54,518 nt of DNA, from positions 1 through 54,518 of the forward strand of contig NZ_WIWC01000034.1 of assembly GCF_009600315.1 (NCBI RefSeq), read 5' to 3'. This stretch comes from Pseudomonas helleri. GTDB lineage: Bacteria > Pseudomonadota > Gammaproteobacteria > Pseudomonadales > Pseudomonadaceae. How positions within the stretch are numbered: the stretch's first letter is position 1; each line of letters starts with the position of its first letter. The notes under the pieces are model-generated. The model saw nothing but the letters and a program-made list of their open reading frames with translations. It ran no database searches and was not told the origin of the DNA. Positions 41,510-49,884 of this stretch are shown here, one piece after another. The translations under genes and the position numbers were made by a program.

Positions 41510-41743
41510 TTACCAGACCAGCTCGGCGTCTTCATTGACGCCTTGCAGAGCTTCAAGCTGTTGCGTGGCGGCGGCATCAGCAGCAGTGGCGGTTTTGAAG
41601 GTCTGCTCAGGCAGTATTTTATGAAAGCGCGGTGCACCGCCCTCGTACAGGGCTTTGACTGCAATGGCGGCGTGGTAAACACCGGGTTCAACCGGGACAA
41701 CCGCCGCTACCGCTTCAAACTGTGCAAATTCTTTACGTGCCAT
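41510..41743 (-). CDS. Small conserved hypothetical protein (77 aa)
   Basis: A 77-residue protein convergent with the flavin reductase gene, the two stops touching. It has an alternating pattern FEAVAAVVPVEPGVYHAAIAVKAL suggesting a beta sheet, then PRFHKILPEQTFKTATAADAAATQQLEAL, a helix rich in Ala. I believe similar small proteins are common in Pseudomonas but know no function. No signal peptide or membrane helix. Confidence 0.6.
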   Translation of the reverse strand: MARKEFAQFEAVAAVVPVEPGVYHAAIAVKALYEGGAPRFHKILPEQTFKTATAADAAATQQLEALQGVNEDAELVW

Positions 41744-41783
41744 GGTTTACATTCCGGCCATTTAAAGGCGGCATTCTACCCGC

Positions 41784-42113
41784 TTAACCTGCGTGTTTCT
41801 GCATGGGGACCGCAACCTCTTCGGTAAACGTCTGGAAGTCCAGGCGTTCAATCATCTGCTCGTTGAGCAGCACGCTGTAAACCTCCATCACCGAGGAGTT
41901 GAAGTAGGCCTGCATGGCGCATTCGTCCCGCCAAAAGCCTGCGACTTGCCACATCAAAGGGTCGCTGTCGCATTGTTGCAAGGCAAAGTGCAGGCAGCCG
42001 GGCGTCTTCAACGTGGGTTCAATCACGTGCCTGAGGCACGCCTGTACTTGAGCCGAGTACCCGGCGCGGGCATGCACCCGAGTGGTATGACTGACGCAAT
42101 GGGACTGGGGCAT
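41784..42113 (-). CDS. Antibiotic biosynthesis monooxygenase (ABM) domain protein
   Basis: A 109-residue single-domain protein with the dimeric ferredoxin-like ABM pattern: VHARAGYSAQVQACLRHVIE, then a strand LHFALQQ and the MWQVAGFWRDECAMQAYFNS strand-helix with its conserved Trp/Phe. Members act as small monooxygenases or heme/quinone-binding enzymes; many are unassigned. I chose ATG 42113 because GGAG stands six bases upstream; a start at 42152 would add 13 residues. Confidence 0.7.
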   Translation of the reverse strand: MPQSHCVSHTTRVHARAGYSAQVQACLRHVIEPTLKTPGCLHFALQQCDSDPLMWQVAGFWRDECAMQAYFNSSVMEVYSVLLNEQMIERLDFQTFTEEVAVPMQKHAG

Positions 42114-42420
42114 GGTGGCCTCCACACTGTAAGTGACCGTGGCAAGGTTCAAAGCTTAAAGCCCAGCCCCCTGCGCCGTTAGTCAATTCCTGCCCAAGGC
42201 TTGCACAATTCTGCAAAAGCACGCTGCCGGTGATCGACATGCTCCGCTTCAATGGCAGCAGCGCATTCCCCTATTTCGAGCAATACTCGGTGCTCACGGC
42301 AGTTGTATCGGAGCAATAACCACGGATCCCGACAGGATCAGGCAAGACAACAGCAGAAATCGTCTACCCCTGCTCCTTGCACAAACATAAGCTGTGCCTA
42401 CCCTAAGGAGGAAGTTTTGT
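42114..42420. other. Intergenic region, no feature recognised
   Basis: About 307 bases between the ABM-domain gene and the divergent AraC-family gene. Besides presumed promoters and the regulator's ribosome site I see nothing notable. Confidence 0.5.
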
Positions 42421-43350
42421 ATGTCATTGCTGGAACCGCCGCGCCCCGCGCTCGATCCTGCGCTTGAAAAACAGCGTGTGGAACTGGCCGACCTGATCCA
42501 CCGTCACACGGCACAGGATGGTTCGTTCACAACGGACATCGAAGCCTTATTCGTGTCGCGCTATAGCGCGACCAGCGATTTTGCTCCCAGCTTGCCGAAG
42601 CCAGCGTTGTGCATCATGGCTCAAGGCCGTAAAGAGGTCAGACTGGCCGACGAGCACTTCGCCTATGACCCGCTTAATTATCTGGTGGTCTCGGTGTCGA
42701 TGCCGATCAGCGGCCGCGTGCTGGATGTGTCCCCTGAGCGCCCCGTTCTGGCATTGCGTCTGGACATTGACCCAATGGAAATAACCACACTGATCAGCGA
42801 TGCAGGCCCGATGGGCGTACCGTCCAAACCGGCCGGGCGCGGATTGTATGTTGAGCCCATCGACCAGCCGATGCTGGATGCCTTGTTGCGGCTGACGCGC
42901 TTGCTCGACACGCCCAAAGACATCGCCATGCTGGCCCCCTTGATCCGCCGCGAAATTCTGTACCGGCTATTGCGCAGCCCGCAGGGTTATCGCCTGTATG
43001 AAATCGCCAGCGAAAACAGCCAGGCACACCGCATCACTCAGGCTATTACCTGGCTCAACGGCAACTTTGAACAACCCTTGCGCATCGACAATCTGGCCCG
43101 TGAAGCCAACCTGAGCGTGTCGACCCTGCACCACCGGTTCAAATCCGTAACCGCCATGAGCCCATTGCAGTATCAAAAACAGTTACGCCTCAATGAAGCA
43201 CGCCGACTGATGCTCAGTGAAGGGCTTGATGCTTCGGCAGCGGGCTACCGCGTGGGTTATGAAAGCCCCTCGCAGTTCAGCCGCGAGTACAGCCGTCAGT
43301 TTGGCGCACCGCCGGTGCGGGATCTGGCGCGCCTGCGCCTGAGTTTATAG
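42421..43350 (+). CDS. AraC-family transcriptional regulator
   Basis: A 309-residue regulator whose ATG follows a near-perfect AAGGAGG by 7 bases. The N-terminal 170 residues match the AraC-type N-terminal (cupin-like) arm found in many Pseudomonas paralogues (LPKPALCIMAQGRKEVRLAD). The C-terminal DNA-binding domain has two helix-turn-helix units: LRIDNLAREANLSVSTLHHRFK and ASAAGYRVGYESPSQFSREY. It converges on the aruI-like gene, overlapping by 6 bases, and is divergent from the ABM protein gene, its most likely target. Confidence 0.8.
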   Translation: MSLLEPPRPALDPALEKQRVELADLIHRHTAQDGSFTTDIEALFVSRYSATSDFAPSLPKPALCIMAQGRKEVRLADEHFAYDPLNYLVVSVSMPISGRVLDVSPERPVLALRLDIDPMEITTLISDAGPMGVPSKPAGRGLYVEPIDQPMLDALLRLTRLLDTPKDIAMLAPLIRREILYRLLRSPQGYRLYEIASENSQAHRITQAITWLNGNFEQPLRIDNLAREANLSVSTLHHRFKSVTAMSPLQYQKQLRLNEARRLMLSEGLDASAAGYRVGYESPSQFSREYSRQFGAPPVRDLARLRLSL

Positions 43351-44976
43351 CGCCAGCGCTTGCTGCCAGCGCTGCTCATCGATTTCAATCAGTGTTGGCC
43401 CGCACAGGTGCGCAGCATGAGCCAGCGCAGCTCGCAACTGCGCAGGGCTTTCAACCGACAGCGCCGCACACCCCAAGGCTTTGGCGACGCCAATGAAGTC
43501 CGGGGTATAGATATCAACGCCTACCGGTTCAATGGCCCGGTTAAGCATGTATTTTTTGATTTCGCCGTAGCCTTGGTTGTTCCACAGCAGCACGATGATC
43601 GGTGTGCGCGCTTCGACGGCGCTGGCCAATTCAGCCAGAGTAAATTGCAGGCCTCCGTCACCGATCAGGCAGAGCACAGGGCCGCCCGATTGACGATCCA
43701 CTTGGCGCCCCAGCCAGGCACCGATGGCCGCCGGCAAGGCATAACCGAGGGTGCCGTAGCCGGTAGATGAGTTGAACCAACGGCGCGGCTGCTCGGGGTT
43801 GTAGGTCAGATTACCGGTGTACACCGGCTGGGTTGAATCGCCGACACACACCGCGTCCGGCAGCACCTCAAACACCGTCTGCAAAAAAAACGTCTGTGCG
43901 CGAGTCGGCGCGTCCCAGGTGTTGGCCAGCTCATGGCGCAATTGCTCGGCCCGTGAGGCGCCCCAACCGACAGTGCGTGGGGACAGGTGTTCGAGGTTAT
44001 CGAGCAAAGCCTCGGTCGCCAACCTGGCGTCTGCCACCAACGCCAAGGTTGGCGGGTAATTTCTCACGGTTTGATCGGGGTCGATGTCGATACGCAGCAA
44101 GGTGCCGGGGATCTCGAAGCCACCCGCAAAGGTCACATCGTAGTCGGTCTCTGCCAGTTCGGTGCCAATGGCCAGTACCACGTCAGCTTCGGCCACCAGC
44201 GCGCGGGTCGCCACCAACGACTGGGTCGAGCCGATCAACAGGGGGTGATGTGAAGGCAGCATGCCTTTGGCATTGATGGTCAGCGCCACCGGCGCGCCGA
44301 GGCGCTCAGCCAACCGCGTCAATGCCGGGGCGGCCTCAATGGCGCCGCCGCCAGCCAGAATCAGTGGACGCCGGGCCGAGGCCAAACATTGGCTCATCTG
44401 CTTGATGGCATCTGGCGCAGCGCCCGGGCGAGCAATATTGACGGGCTGACTGGCCAGCAGCGCATCGGCGTTTTCCACCAGCACGTCCAGAGGGATTTCA
44501 ATGTGCACCGGACGCGGTCGCCCCGCCTGAAACAGGGCAAACGCCCGCGCCAGCACACTCGGCAATTCTGCCGCAGACATCAGCGTATGGGAAAACGCGG
44601 CAACGCCCGCCATCATTGCGCTCTGATTGGGCAACTCATGCAGATTGCCGCGCCCGCCGCCCAGCTGACTGCGCGACTGAACACTGGAAATCGCCAGCAT
44701 CGGGATTGAGTCGCCGTAGGCTTGCCCCATGGCCGTGGTGATATTGGTCATGCCCGGCCCGGTGATGATGAAACACACCCCCGGTTTACCGCTGGTGCGC
44801 GCATAACCATCGGCCATAAACCCGGCGCCTTGCTCATGGCGCGGGGTAACGTGATTGATTGACGAGCCGGCAAGCCCGCGATAGAGCTCAACGGTGTGTA
44901 CACCGGGAATACCAAACACCTGTTCAACCCCATACGCCTCAAGCAACTTGACCAATACTTCGCCGCACGTCGCCAT
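43345..44976 (-). CDS. aruI: ThDP-dependent decarboxylase, AruI-like (5-guanidino-2-oxopentanoate decarboxylase)
   Basis: A 543-residue thiamine diphosphate enzyme of the acetolactate synthase/benzoylformate decarboxylase type. The N-terminal domain has VEQVFGIPGVHTVELYRGL and the catalytic Glu in HEQGAGFMADGYAR; the ThDP motif is LIGDGGLQFTLAELASAVEART with N following in LWNNQGYGEI. The sequence MATCGEVLVKLLEAYGVEQV closely resembles AruI, which decarboxylates 2-ketoarginine in the arginine transaminase pathway. The partner transaminase gene aruH is not adjacent, so the assignment rests on sequence alone. ATG 44976 has AGGA upstream; a start at 45000 adds eight residues. Confidence 0.75.
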   Translation of the reverse strand: MATCGEVLVKLLEAYGVEQVFGIPGVHTVELYRGLAGSSINHVTPRHEQGAGFMADGYARTSGKPGVCFIITGPGMTNITTAMGQAYGDSIPMLAISSVQSRSQLGGGRGNLHELPNQSAMMAGVAAFSHTLMSAAELPSVLARAFALFQAGRPRPVHIEIPLDVLVENADALLASQPVNIARPGAAPDAIKQMSQCLASARRPLILAGGGAIEAAPALTRLAERLGAPVALTINAKGMLPSHHPLLIGSTQSLVATRALVAEADVVLAIGTELAETDYDVTFAGGFEIPGTLLRIDIDPDQTVRNYPPTLALVADARLATEALLDNLEHLSPRTVGWGASRAEQLRHELANTWDAPTRAQTFFLQTVFEVLPDAVCVGDSTQPVYTGNLTYNPEQPRRWFNSSTGYGTLGYALPAAIGAWLGRQVDRQSGGPVLCLIGDGGLQFTLAELASAVEARTPIIVLLWNNQGYGEIKKYMLNRAIEPVGVDIYTPDFIGVAKALGCAALSVESPAQLRAALAHAAHLCGPTLIEIDEQRWQQALAL

Positions 44977-45088
44977 GTGTCCTGCCCTTTTTATTTGCAT
45001 TTAAGCGGATATTGAAGCGAGCGCGTGTAGCGGGCACAACGCAAACCTGCTCATACTCGCCATGTCCTGAACTCATGGCTGCCGATCA

Positions 45089-45985
45089 ATGAAACGCTTA
45101 CCGCCGCTCCCCGCGCTGCACACTTTTCTGATCACAGCCCGGTGCTGCAACTTCACCCGCGCGGGTGAGCAGTTACATATCACTCAAGGGGCAGTGAGCC
45201 GTCAGATTGCCGGGCTTGAAGAGCATCTTGGGTATTCGCTGTTTCACCGTCAGGCAAGGGGATTGAGCCTCACCGAGCAAGGGCAGGCGTTGTACCCGCG
45301 TATCGAACAGGCGTTCGACTTGATTGGCGATGCCATTGAGCAGGTCAGCACCCGTCGTACGCCCTTGCAAATCAAGGCGCCTACCTGCATGCAGCGCTGG
45401 CTGCTGCCCAAACTGATGCAATGGCAAACATTGCGCCCTGATGTGCCCGTGGAGTTGACCAGTAGCGTGCAACACGGTGTCGATTTTCGTCGGGAAACAT
45501 TTGATGCTGCAGTGGTTTACAGCCCGGCACCGGGCCCAAAACGCGAAGGCCAGCACCTGTTTGACGAACAACTCACCCCTGTATGCGCACCGCACCTGCT
45601 GCAAGGCAGCGCTGCGATCAACAGCCTTCTCGACCTGGAACATCACACACTGTTGCATCCCAGCCGCGATCAACGCGACTGGAACAACTGGCTTAACGCT
45701 GCGGGAGGCGATCTGTCGGTGATCCGACATAGCCAGTATTTCGACACGCTGGACCTTGCCATGACCGTCGCGGCACAAGGCAATGGCGTGGCAATCGGCG
45801 ACTGGTCATTGATCGGTGACGATCTGAAGGCTGGACATCTGGCGATGCCCTTTAATTTCAAGGTGCCTACCGGCGCGGGCTATTACCTGGTGTGCCCGCC
45901 CCGTGTTGAACCGTCTGCGCCCTTGCAAGCGTTGATGACGTGGCTGCTGAATCAGGCTCACTCAACACTGGAACCTGTGCGTTAA
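45089..45985 (+). CDS. LysR-family transcriptional regulator
   Basis: A 298-residue LysR regulator of the GcvA-like group: MKRLPPLPALHTFLITARCC at the start, helix-turn-helix FTRAGEQLHITQGAVSRQIAGLE, then a substrate-binding domain (APTCMQRWLLPKLMQWQTL; AQGNGVAIGDWSLI). It is divergent from the aruI-like gene with about 110 bases between, the classic layout for a LysR protein and its target, so it probably controls that gene in response to arginine-derived or related compounds. Confidence 0.8.
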   Translation: MKRLPPLPALHTFLITARCCNFTRAGEQLHITQGAVSRQIAGLEEHLGYSLFHRQARGLSLTEQGQALYPRIEQAFDLIGDAIEQVSTRRTPLQIKAPTCMQRWLLPKLMQWQTLRPDVPVELTSSVQHGVDFRRETFDAAVVYSPAPGPKREGQHLFDEQLTPVCAPHLLQGSAAINSLLDLEHHTLLHPSRDQRDWNNWLNAAGGDLSVIRHSQYFDTLDLAMTVAAQGNGVAIGDWSLIGDDLKAGHLAMPFNFKVPTGAGYYLVCPPRVEPSAPLQALMTWLLNQAHSTLEPVR

Positions 45986-45998
45986 AGGCCAAGCTGAC

Positions 45999-46880
45999 TC
46001 ACCACTGCACTTCGCCTTTGGCGACTTTGGCGCTCAATTCCAGCGACGATTCTTCGCCCAGATTCGGATAGCGTTTTTTCATTGCTGCAATCAGTTCGGC
46101 TGAATTTCTGGCTTTGGGGGTTTCTTCGTCAAACGCTTTGATGTAGTCACGGGTGAAGTGAACCGCCTTCAATGAACGGTCGTTTTCACCCAGATAATGG
46201 CCGGGTACAACAATGTCGGGCTGTAAACTCTCGATGCGCTTAAGGGTCGCCAGCCACTGCCGATGTGACTGTGGCGTTTGAGTATCGGCCATCCAGACAT
46301 GCAGGTTATCTGCCACCACGACGCCACCGACTACCGCCTTGAGCGACGGAATCCACACGTAGCTGCGCTGCGGCTGCCTGCCGGAGAGCCCCATGACGTC
46401 GAGCTCCCGCCCCTCAAGGCTCAAGGTATTGCCCTGCATGACCTCGGGCACGATTAACTGACTCGGCACATCTGCGCCCATCTGTGGCCCCCAAAAAGCC
46501 AGTTTGGCGTCTTTGGTTTCATTGATATGCGCGACGGTCGGCCCCGAAGCAACCACCTTGGCGTCCGGAAAGGCCTGAGTCAGCGTTTCAAGGCCAAAGT
46601 AGTAATCCGGGTCGCCGTGACTGATATAGATCGTCGTCAGGTGCTTGCCGCTGCGGCGGATTTTCTCTACCAACTGATTGGCTTGGGCCTTGGCGAACTG
46701 GGCATCAATCAGAATCGCGTCCTTTTCGCCGCTGACCAACACCGATGACACGGGGAAAGAAGCCGCAGCGCCAGGGTTGTAAACATCCAGCGTCAGGGGT
46801 GGCGCGGCGACGACGTTGGAGGCAAAGCCCAGCATCACAGCGCTGATGAGGAAACGGCGGAGGGCGTGAAATAGTGTCAT
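45999..46880 (-). CDS. Secreted metallo-beta-lactamase-fold protein with altered metal motif
   Basis: A 293-residue protein with a signal peptide (LISAVMLGFASNVVAA, cleavage near 26) and an MBL fold. The usual HxHxDH motif is replaced by SHGDPDYYFGL near 88-98: the first His and the Asp remain but the second and third His positions are Asp and Tyr. A later VADNLHVW and VVPGHYLGEN supply the downstream Asp and His. Related proteins with this variant occur in bacteria and are usually annotated only as MBL-fold hydrolases. It probably acts in the periplasm; substrate unknown. It converges on the LysR gene. Confidence 0.75.
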   Translation of the reverse strand: MTLFHALRRFLISAVMLGFASNVVAAPPLTLDVYNPGAAASFPVSSVLVSGEKDAILIDAQFAKAQANQLVEKIRRSGKHLTTIYISHGDPDYYFGLETLTQAFPDAKVVASGPTVAHINETKDAKLAFWGPQMGADVPSQLIVPEVMQGNTLSLEGRELDVMGLSGRQPQRSYVWIPSLKAVVGGVVVADNLHVWMADTQTPQSHRQWLATLKRIESLQPDIVVPGHYLGENDRSLKAVHFTRDYIKAFDEETPKARNSAELIAAMKKRYPNLGEESSLELSAKVAKGEVQW

Positions 46881-47102
46881 GGCTCATTCCTTGGCGAAGA
46901 CCGATGTAAACAACCGAGTCAGCTTAATGGCAGCATCGCCTCTCGTCAGCGACTTCCTGCAAGCTGCTGCATATAGTCCATTTGAGGGATGAACAAGCCC
47001 GTGACCACTCGTACAACTGACATGGCAGGAACCAGGGTCTGAGCTAGCCTCAAAGGTGTGATGTCTAGGTCTGACTCCGATTGAAGCAGGAGAGATAACG
47101 CC

Positions 47103-47270
47103 ATGACCACTAAAACAAGAACCAGATGCATGACTCTGTTTATCGTTTTTGCTGCCGCAGCACTGTTTGCCAGCGCGTGCTATCGCGCCGAACAAACGCG
47201 TCAAGCAGCCGGATTTACCGTCAGTTGCAATGGCGGGCACTGTAACTCAATGTTCAGCGCATTGAGGTAA
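47103..47270 (+). CDS. Small lipoprotein (55 aa)
   Basis: A 55-codon gene with AGGAGA about 7 bases before the ATG. The product has a basic start, a hydrophobic stretch MTLFIVFAAAALFASAC ending in a lipobox-like sequence with Cys26 as likely lipidation site, and a 29-residue mature part with two more cysteines (SCNGGHC). It is divergent from the MBL-fold gene. The ORF on the opposite strand (46884-47240) is a shadow. Confidence 0.6.
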   Translation: MTTKTRTRCMTLFIVFAAAALFASACYRAEQTRQAAGFTVSCNGGHCNSMFSALR

Positions 47271-47398
47271 TACCTACAGGCCGGACTGATCATCTCAGTC
47301 TGGTCTGTTTGAGTTAACCCCGAACCACGCAAACTCCCGGGCTTTCGCACGCACGTCTATCCAGTAGACTGATCAGATTTGCGCCCCAGGGATTCTTC

Positions 47399-48928
47399 GT
47401 GACCAGCCTGAACCAGCCCGTCTCTCCAAAACCCGCCATTCGCAGCATTCTGGTTGCCCTGATGCTGGCGATTTTTCTGGGTGCCCTCGACCAGACCATT
47501 GTCGCCGTTTCGATACCCGCCATTTCCTCTCAATTCAAGGACGTCAGCCAATTGGCGTGGGTGATTTCCGGCTACATGGTGGCCATGACAGTGGCCGTGC
47601 CGATTTACGGCAAGCTGGGAGATTTATACGGACGCAGGCGCTTGATGCTGTTTGGTATGAGCGTGTTTACCCTGGCCTCGCTGTTTTGTGGGCTTGCGCA
47701 AAATATGGAACAGCTGGTGCTGGCCAGGATTATTCAAGGCATTGGCGCTGGCGGGATGATCTCTGTCAGTCAGGCGATTATCGGCGACATCATGCCGCCC
47801 CGTGAACGCGGTCGCTATCAGGGCTATTTCAGCAGCATGTACGCCGTGGCCAGCGTTGCCGGCCCCGTACTGGGCGGCTACATGACCGAGTTCTTGTCCT
47901 GGCGCTGGGTTTTTTTAATCAACCTGCCTCTGGGATTGGCGGCGTTGTGGATTTCCCATCGCACATTGATCGGGCTACCCGTCCCCCAACGCAAACCCAT
48001 CATTGATTATCTGGGCACTGTGCTGATGATTATCGGCCTGACCTCATTGCTGCTGGGTATTACCTTTATCGGCCAAGGGTATAGCTGGCACGGCGATCAA
48101 GTGCTGGGGCTATTGGCGGCAGCGCTAATCGCACTGGCACTGTTCGTGTGGCACGAGCGTCGCTCAATCGAGCCTTTGCTGCCCATGCACCTGTTTGCCA
48201 ATCGCAATGCCGTGTTGTGCTGGTGCACGGTGTTCTTCACCAGTTTCCAGGCGATATCGCTGATTGTGCTGATGCCCTTGCGCTATCAAAGCATCACCGG
48301 GGCCGGGGCGGACAGTGCGGCCTTGCACCTGCTGCCACTGGCGATGGGGTTACCGATGGGCGCTTACTTTGCCGGGCGCATGACATCAGTGACCGGGCGT
48401 TATAAACCGATGATTCTGACGGGTGCGGCACTGATGCCTTTGGCCATCACCGGTATGGCCTTCAGCCCGCCGAGTGCCGAGGTGTTGAGCGGTGTGTTTA
48501 TGTTGTTAAGCGGGATTGCGGCGGGGATGCAGTTTCCGACGTCATTGGTGGGCGCGCAGAATTCGGTGCAACAGCATGATATTGGCGTGGCCACCAGCAC
48601 CACCAACCTGTTTCGCTCACTGGGTGGCGCTATGGGTGTGGCGTTGATGTCGGCCCTGTTGCTCGCGCTGTTGCATGACTCATTGCTGGCCCCTGTTGCG
48701 GGTCAGCCACTGCTGGGGGAAGGCAGTTCGGGCAATGTGCTGCTGGACGGATTGAACGCCGTGCAAGGTCCAGCGCTGGATGACTTGCGGTTAGAGTTGT
48801 TGCAGACATTCCGCCATTTGTTGACGGTCAGTGCGGTGGTTTCACTGCTGGGGTTGAGTGCGGCGATTGCCATGCCCAATCACGTGCTTCGCGGGCGGGG
48901 GGACAAGGTCAAAAGCCCCTCACCCTAA
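47399..48928 (+). CDS. DHA2-family MFS multidrug exporter (14 TM)
   Basis: A 509-residue exporter of the EmrB/QacA type. LGALDQTIVAVSIPAISSQF covers the family's helix 1 motif (LDxTIVNVALP-like), GKLGDLYGRRRLMLFG motif A, and GPVLGGYMTEFLSWRWVFLI motif C. Fourteen hydrophobic segments can be counted. It should export drugs or related compounds using the proton gradient; no membrane-fusion partner is adjacent. The start is GTG 47399. The final eight or so codons and the stop lie in a REP-like repeat, so the C-terminus may have been altered by repeat insertion. Confidence 0.8.
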   Translation: MTSLNQPVSPKPAIRSILVALMLAIFLGALDQTIVAVSIPAISSQFKDVSQLAWVISGYMVAMTVAVPIYGKLGDLYGRRRLMLFGMSVFTLASLFCGLAQNMEQLVLARIIQGIGAGGMISVSQAIIGDIMPPRERGRYQGYFSSMYAVASVAGPVLGGYMTEFLSWRWVFLINLPLGLAALWISHRTLIGLPVPQRKPIIDYLGTVLMIIGLTSLLLGITFIGQGYSWHGDQVLGLLAAALIALALFVWHERRSIEPLLPMHLFANRNAVLCWCTVFFTSFQAISLIVLMPLRYQSITGAGADSAALHLLPLAMGLPMGAYFAGRMTSVTGRYKPMILTGAALMPLAITGMAFSPPSAEVLSGVFMLLSGIAAGMQFPTSLVGAQNSVQQHDIGVATSTTNLFRSLGGAMGVALMSALLLALLHDSLLAPVAGQPLLGEGSSGNVLLDGLNAVQGPALDDLRLELLQTFRHLLTVSAVVSLLGLSAAIAMPNHVLRGRGDKVKSPSP

Positions 48929-49013
48929 CCCTCTCCCGGAGGGAGAGGGGATTAAAAGCAGAAGCTACCACCCATCAGCCCCCTCTCCCTCTGGGAGAGG
49001 GTTGGGGTGAGGG
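48917..49013. repeat. REP-like inverted pair
   Basis: CCCTCACCCTAACCCTCTCC on the left is the inverse of GGAGAGGGTTGGGGTGAGGG on the right, with inner palindromes CCCTCTCCCTCTGGGAGAGG. It is the same family as the array at 38523-38673. It spans the MFS stop codon and the gap before the convergent next gene, where it may also help end transcription. Confidence 0.75.
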
Positions 49014-49031
49014 CCAGCCTCACCGCAGACG

Positions 49032-49847
49032 TCAAGGCCTGGCACTAATCTGCTTTTGCAGGTTTTGAATCTGACTTTGCAAGGTATTGATGTTGCGCGT
49101 CACTTGGGCGCGGAACACGTCAAATTCAGCAGCATTGGCACCTTTGGCAGGTACCGGACGGTTTTCCAGTTCGCTTTTAAGCACCATCAAATCCTGCTCC
49201 AGACGCTCAATGGCAGCGCCAGGATTACCTTGCTTCTTCAAGGCCGCGACATCCACTGCCTGTTGGTCAAGGCTGCCTTTAAGGGCCGCAACCTCGGCCG
49301 TTAAACCTTTTATCTGCGCGTCAATTTTGACTTGAGCTTCCTGGTCAGCCGTCACCTGCGCCAGCAGCGCCGCATTGATTTTCTCGAACCGGGCGTCCAG
49401 TTCGACTTTCTGCCCTTCAACAGCAACCTGCTGACGCTTGCTCTGTTCAAGCAATTGCTCTTCAAGCTGTTTGATCTGAAGCTTCAAGGCTTCACTGCCA
49501 GTGTTAAGGCTCGACTCGCTGGCCACTACCTTGCCGGAGATCGCCTGCAATCGCCCTGCGGCTTCTTCACTGATGCGCGCAAAGCTTTCTTGCGTCGCTA
49601 CTAACTGCTGCTCCATCAATGAAATCTGCTGAAAGCTCCACCACGCCAACCCCGCAATAGCCAACAGCAGCGCGCCGATAAATGCCCACAAAAGCCCAGT
49701 ACCCGGAGCTTTCACCTTAATCACAGGTGCAGTGCGCGAGTACACCGTGGTGCGTTCACGGGCACCGGCAGGTTGCACGCCGTCATCCTCCTCAATGGCA
49801 TGCAGGGTCGGAACAGAGTCGAAATCATCACGGGCATCATTGCGCAT
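49032..49847 (-). CDS. Membrane-anchored coiled-coil protein
   Basis: A 271-residue protein with a cytoplasmic N-terminal 50 residues, one membrane helix (LLWAFIGALLLAIAGLAWWS, about 52-71) and a periplasmic remainder that is almost wholly coiled coil (QQISLMEQQLVATQESFARI and following heptads). Sometimes such Pseudomonas proteins are labelled ATPases, but no Walker motif is present, so that label would be wrong. The length and architecture suggest a structural or tethering role. Function unknown. Confidence 0.7.
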   Translation of the reverse strand: MRNDARDDFDSVPTLHAIEEDDGVQPAGARERTTVYSRTAPVIKVKAPGTGLLWAFIGALLLAIAGLAWWSFQQISLMEQQLVATQESFARISEEAAGRLQAISGKVVASESSLNTGSEALKLQIKQLEEQLLEQSKRQQVAVEGQKVELDARFEKINAALLAQVTADQEAQVKIDAQIKGLTAEVAALKGSLDQQAVDVAALKKQGNPGAAIERLEQDLMVLKSELENRPVPAKGANAAEFDVFRAQVTRNINTLQSQIQNLQKQISARP

Positions 49848-49884
49848 TTAAAAACCTTAAATCCTGAAAGATAGTTTGAAACAG

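Noticed and set aside
46884..47240. 118-codon minus-strand ORF
   Set aside because: Overlaps the promoter region of the MBL-fold gene and is antisense to the small lipoprotein gene, which has the better ribosome site and a lipobox.
49032..49847. Annotation of the coiled-coil protein as an ATPase
   Set aside because: No Walker A or B motif is present; only a membrane helix and heptad repeats are seen.
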